Source: Actinomycetota bacterium (GTDB taxonomy: Bacteria > Actinomycetota > Acidimicrobiia > Acidimicrobiales > JAMCPL01). Taken from it: a stretch of 5,624 nucleotides of DNA. The notes below the pieces were generated by a model. That model did not search any database and had not been told where the DNA came from. It saw nothing but the letters and a program-made list of their open reading frames with translations. The stretch covers positions 1-5,624 of the forward strand of contig JAMCPC010000048.1 in assembly GCA_023379725.1 (NCBI GenBank), given 5' to 3'. Shown here one piece after another: positions 3,503-5,624 of this stretch (positions within the stretch are counted from its first letter, which is position 1; each line of letters opens with the position of its first letter). The translations under genes and the position numbers were made by a program.

Positions 3503-5624
3503 ATGGACCAAAGCTATACTACTTCACTCCTTACCGATCGCTACGAACTCACCATGCTCGATGCAGCCATACGGGCTGGCATCGTCGGGCGACAGGCAAT
3601 ATTTGATGTGTACGCCAGGTCATTGCCGGACGGAAGGCGTTTTGGCATACTATGTGGAACCGGGCGCTTACTTGAACTACTGGATAGGTTCTACTTCAGC
3701 GAAGAAGACCTAAACTATCTACAGGGCAGGATGGACAGGGTGCCAGCTGGAAATGAGGGCAGCGACGGTACGGGGGCGGACAGGGTGCCAGCTGGAAATG
3801 AGGGCAGCGACGGTACGGGGGCGGACAGGGTGCCAGCTGGAAATGAGGGCAGCGGGTATCATAGGGATGAAGCGTATGATACGGCGGGAAACGAGAAAGA
3901 TTATATAGGGTCAACTCCAAAAACAACAGGATATTTCAACCGTATAGTAACAGCAAGAAATGCCAACCATATAGTATCTGATGAAACTATAGAATATCTC
4001 AGGAATTGGCACTTCTCTGGAACGATTAGAGCCTACGGTGAAGGAGAATGCTATTTTGCAGGCTCTCCCGTACTCACTGTTGAAGCCCCATACGGAGAGG
4101 CTCAACTGCTGGAAACCATTATTCTGTCGGTTCTGAATCACGACTCCGCTATAGCATCTGCAGCAGCACGAATGAGCATAGCCGCCGAAGATCGCCAGCT
4201 CATAGAGATGGGTTCCAGACGCACCAATGAATATGCCGCTGTAGCAGCAGCGCGGGCCGCATATATAGGAGGATTCCATTCGACCGCCAATCTTGAGGCT
4301 GGCCGCCGTTATGGCATACCCACAGCGGGAACTGCCGCTCACTCATTTACGCTGGCATTCTCAACAGAAAGAGAGGCATTTCAGGCACAATTGAATGCCC
4401 AGGCACAATTGAATGCGTCGAACTCGACAATCACTGCGCTGGTAGACACCTATGACATGGAGAGCGCCATACGGGTAGCAGCAGAGGTAGCTGGAAAGCG
4501 GCTTGGAGCCATTAGAATAGACTCTGGCGATTTGGCAGAGAGGGCCAGACAGGCGCGCTCTATCCTGGATAGCCTCCAGCTTCATGACACCCGTATCATC
4601 TGTACGGGAGATCTGGATGAATACAAAATCCACCAACTACGCAATGAACCAATTGACGTGTTTGGCGTGGGGACAGCTCTGGTTGCCGGATCAGGTCACC
4701 CCGCAGCCAACTTCATCTATAAACTCGTCGCGATAGAAAGGGAAAACGGCAAAATAGAACCGGTAGCCAAGCTCTCCCCCGGAGGTAAGGCTACACCAGG
4801 CGGAATCAAGTATCCTGCACGTATCTACAATAAAAACAGCCAAGCGCTGAGCGAGTATGTCGGAACCGTCCCCCTTGCTAAAGGAGCACTGCCATACAGA
4901 CCTCTCCAGAAAGATATTATTTTGAACGGAGAAATTGTAGATTCCGACAGCCTGGATAATGCTCGCAACAGATGCCGCCAATCCATAGCTGAGCTTGGAA
5001 AAACAGCTTACGATATATCGCCAGGTAGTGCAGTAATAACCACCCAAAGGATGCCCAAGCGGGCGTTGATAGTGATCGATACGCAAAATGATTTCTGCGA
5101 GGGTGGATCACTTGCAGTAAATGGAGGAAATAAAGTTGCACGGCAAATTGCCGATTTAATTGAGCAAGAAGACCACCAAGCAGGTACTAATATCTACGAC
5201 TTCGTGATCGCTACCAGGGACTACCATGAGCATCCCGAAGGCCACTTTTCGGATACTCCAGACTATCACGATACATGGCCACCACATTGTATAATCGGAA
5301 CCGCTGGTGCAGAGCTCAATCCCTCTCTCAATGCAATTAGTTTTAATGCGATGTTTGATAAAGGAAGATTCAAGCCAGCTTATTCGGGATTTGAAGGTAC
5401 GGAGACATCCACGGGAATACCTCTCGAAAGTTGGCTGGTAGAGCATGAGATCGGATGTATAGACATAGTAGGTATCGCCACTGATTATTGCGTCAGGGCT
5501 ACAGCCTTGGATGCCTCCAGACTCGGATTGGGGACAAGGGTATTGACAGCTTATTGCGCTGGGGTAAGCGACGATACCACCTTACAGGCTCTCAATGAGA
5601 TGGATAGAGCTGGAATCGTTATAG
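3503..5624 (+). CDS. pncB: Fused nicotinate phosphoribosyltransferase-nicotinamidase (3' partial)
   Basis: One uninterrupted frame gives 707 residues and runs off the window. Residues 1 to about 510 are an NAPRTase, which couples nicotinate and PRPP, with ATP hydrolysis, to form nicotinate mononucleotide. Landmarks are LLTDRYELTMLDAAIRAG (9-26), VLNHDSAIASAAARM, SRRTNEYAAVAAARAAYIGGF (from 238), GTAAHSF (276-282, whose His280 matches the histidine thought to be phosphorylated), LVDTYDMESA, RIDSGDL (338-344) and GVGT (388-391). Residues 517-707 are a nicotinamidase, listed separately. NAPRTases of this type run to about 430-440 residues; most of the excess is an insert at about 76-155. It follows DLNYLQG, precedes VSDETIEYL, and contains a 45-bp repeat. 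A second small duplication (QAQLNA twice) lies after STEREAF. ATG 3503 is the only start, since TAG precedes it in frame. The fusion would convert nicotinamide to NaMN on one chain. No frameshift or stop separates the halves. Confidence 0.93.
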   Translation, partial: MDQSYTTSLLTDRYELTMLDAAIRAGIVGRQAIFDVYARSLPDGRRFGILCGTGRLLELLDRFYFSEEDLNYLQGRMDRVPAGNEGSDGTGADRVPAGNEGSDGTGADRVPAGNEGSGYHRDEAYDTAGNEKDYIGSTPKTTGYFNRIVTARNANHIVSDETIEYLRNWHFSGTIRAYGEGECYFAGSPVLTVEAPYGEAQLLETIILSVLNHDSAIASAAARMSIAAEDRQLIEMGSRRTNEYAAVAAARAAYIGGFHSTANLEAGRRYGIPTAGTAAHSFTLAFSTEREAFQAQLNAQAQLNASNSTITALVDTYDMESAIRVAAEVAGKRLGAIRIDSGDLAERARQARSILDSLQLHDTRIICTGDLDEYKIHQLRNEPIDVFGVGTALVAGSGHPAANFIYKLVAIERENGKIEPVAKLSPGGKATPGGIKYPARIYNKNSQALSEYVGTVPLAKGALPYRPLQKDIILNGEIVDSDSLDNARNRCRQSIAELGKTAYDISPGSAVITTQRMPKRALIVIDTQNDFCEGGSLAVNGGNKVARQIADLIEQEDHQAGTNIYDFVIATRDYHEHPEGHFSDTPDYHDTWPPHCIIGTAGAELNPSLNAISFNAMFDKGRFKPAYSGFEGTETSTGIPLESWLVEHEIGCIDIVGIATDYCVRATALDASRLGLGTRVLTAYCAGVSDDTTLQALNEMDRAGIVI
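3719..3973 (+). other. Hydrophilic insert in the NAPRTase domain (residues about 73-157)
   Basis: Between the family segments DLNYLQ and VSDETIEYLRNWHFSG, where I expect actinobacterial NAPRTases to have only a few residues, lies a stretch of about 80. The first half is a 15-residue repeat rich in Gly, Asp, Asn and Ser. The second half (YHRDEAYDTAGNEKDYIGS and following) is polar and non-repetitive. It has no hydrophobic core pattern and looks like a disordered surface loop. Boundaries are judged from memory of the family, not an alignment. Confidence 0.65.
3733..3854 (+). repeat. 45-bp perfect tandem repeat, about 2.7 copies, in frame
   Basis: Copies start at 3734, 3779 and 3824. The first two are identical over 45 bp and the third matches for 31 bp, to 3854, before diverging. 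Each full copy encodes DRVPAGNEGSDGTGA; the third gives DRVPAGNEGS then G. The lack of any mismatch between copies suggests recent expansion or ongoing homogenisation. As the period is 15 codons, copy-number change would not disrupt the fused enzyme. Confidence 0.95.
4382..4417 (+). repeat. 18-bp in-frame direct duplication (QAQLNA twice)
   Basis: Two adjacent 18-bp copies (4382-4399 and 4400-4417) differ only in the last base (GCC versus GCG) and encode QAQLNA-QAQLNA. They fall in the NAPRTase domain after GTAAHSF...STEREAF and before ITALVDTYD, a helix-loop of variable length in the family. A slipped-strand duplication adding six residues is the simplest explanation. Confidence 0.9.
5051..5624 (+). 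other. pncA: Nicotinamidase (PncA) domain of the fusion protein
   Basis: Residues 517-707 form an almost complete isochorismatase-fold nicotinamidase, which deamidates nicotinamide to nicotinate; in mycobacteria this enzyme also activates pyrazinamide. The triad is present: Asp526 (VIDTQNDF), Lys620 (FDKGRF) and Cys663 (TDYCV). The metal site Asp573, His575, His581 and His595 (TRDYH, EGHFS, WPPHC) has the same spacing as D49/H51/H57/H71 of M. tuberculosis PncA, and the cis-peptide pair Ile658-Ala659 is in place. Further matches are HFSDTPDY, AYSGFEG and AGVSDDTT. MPKRALIVID looks like the original start of a free-standing PncA, joined almost directly to the NAPRTase C-terminus (AYDISPGSAVITT). 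The window ends at GIVI, probably a few residues before the true C-terminus. The internal ATG has no properly spaced SD (AAAGG abuts it), so separate translation is unlikely. Confidence 0.93.

Noticed and set aside
3733..3854. Short CRISPR-like array
   Set aside because: Copies are directly adjacent with no spacers, the period is in frame, and the array lies inside a conserved coding sequence, so it is a coding minisatellite.
3696..5446. Series of minus-strand open frames of 74-143 codons opposite the plus-strand gene
   Set aside because: They lie wholly antisense to clearly conserved NAPRTase and nicotinamidase coding sequence. They show no recognisable domains, and one merely reads the 45-bp repeat in reverse (PPYRRCPHFQLAPC).
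5051..5624. Separate pncA gene starting at the internal ATG 5051
   Set aside because: The frame runs through from the NAPRTase without a stop, and the AAAGG before the ATG has no spacing to it. A second product cannot be excluded, but the fusion reading is simpler.

Overview
The window holds two divergent transcription units around a central promoter region at about 3370-3502. On the minus strand, reading right to left, are prs (PRPP synthetase), rplY/ctc (ribosomal protein L25), pth (peptidyl-tRNA hydrolase), a PafB-type WYL regulator, and the first two codons of a further gene that is probably pafC. On the plus strand is one long gene, open at the right edge. It encodes a nicotinate phosphoribosyltransferase (NAPRTase, PncB) fused in frame to a nicotinamidase (PncA).

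The organism looks like an actinobacterium in the broad sense (Actinomycetota). The prs-rplY-pth order, a PafB-like regulator apparently followed by pafC, the Prs C-terminus SEIFGGDN, and a nicotinamidase closely resembling what I remember of Mycobacterium PncA all point that way. Base composition is near 50% GC by eye, and ATA, AGA and AGG codons are common. That is unusual for a classic high-GC actinomycete and suggests a lower-GC lineage; Acidimicrobiia or a small-genome actinobacterium would fit, but I cannot place it further.

The two arms are linked metabolically. Nicotinamidase turns nicotinamide into nicotinate. NAPRTase joins nicotinate to PRPP, giving nicotinate mononucleotide for NAD. 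Prs, transcribed divergently, makes the PRPP. Both steps of nicotinamide salvage are thus in one polypeptide beside the gene for the co-substrate.

The most unusual points are these: (1) the PncB-PncA fusion; (2) a roughly 80-residue hydrophilic insert in its NAPRTase half, built partly from 2.7 perfect copies of a 45-bp repeat; (3) a separate 18-bp in-frame duplication in the same gene; (4) a Gly/Ser/Asp-rich insert made of four degenerate 12-bp units between the WYL domain and C-terminal domain of PafB; (5) -10-like hexamers 6-9 nt before the starts of prs, rplY and pncBA with no Shine-Dalgarno (SD) sequence, which suggests leaderless mRNAs, while the overlapping downstream genes pafB and pafC do have SDs. 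I see no RNA genes, CRISPR arrays, insertion sequences or clear intrinsic terminators, and no gene-free stretch longer than 133 nt.
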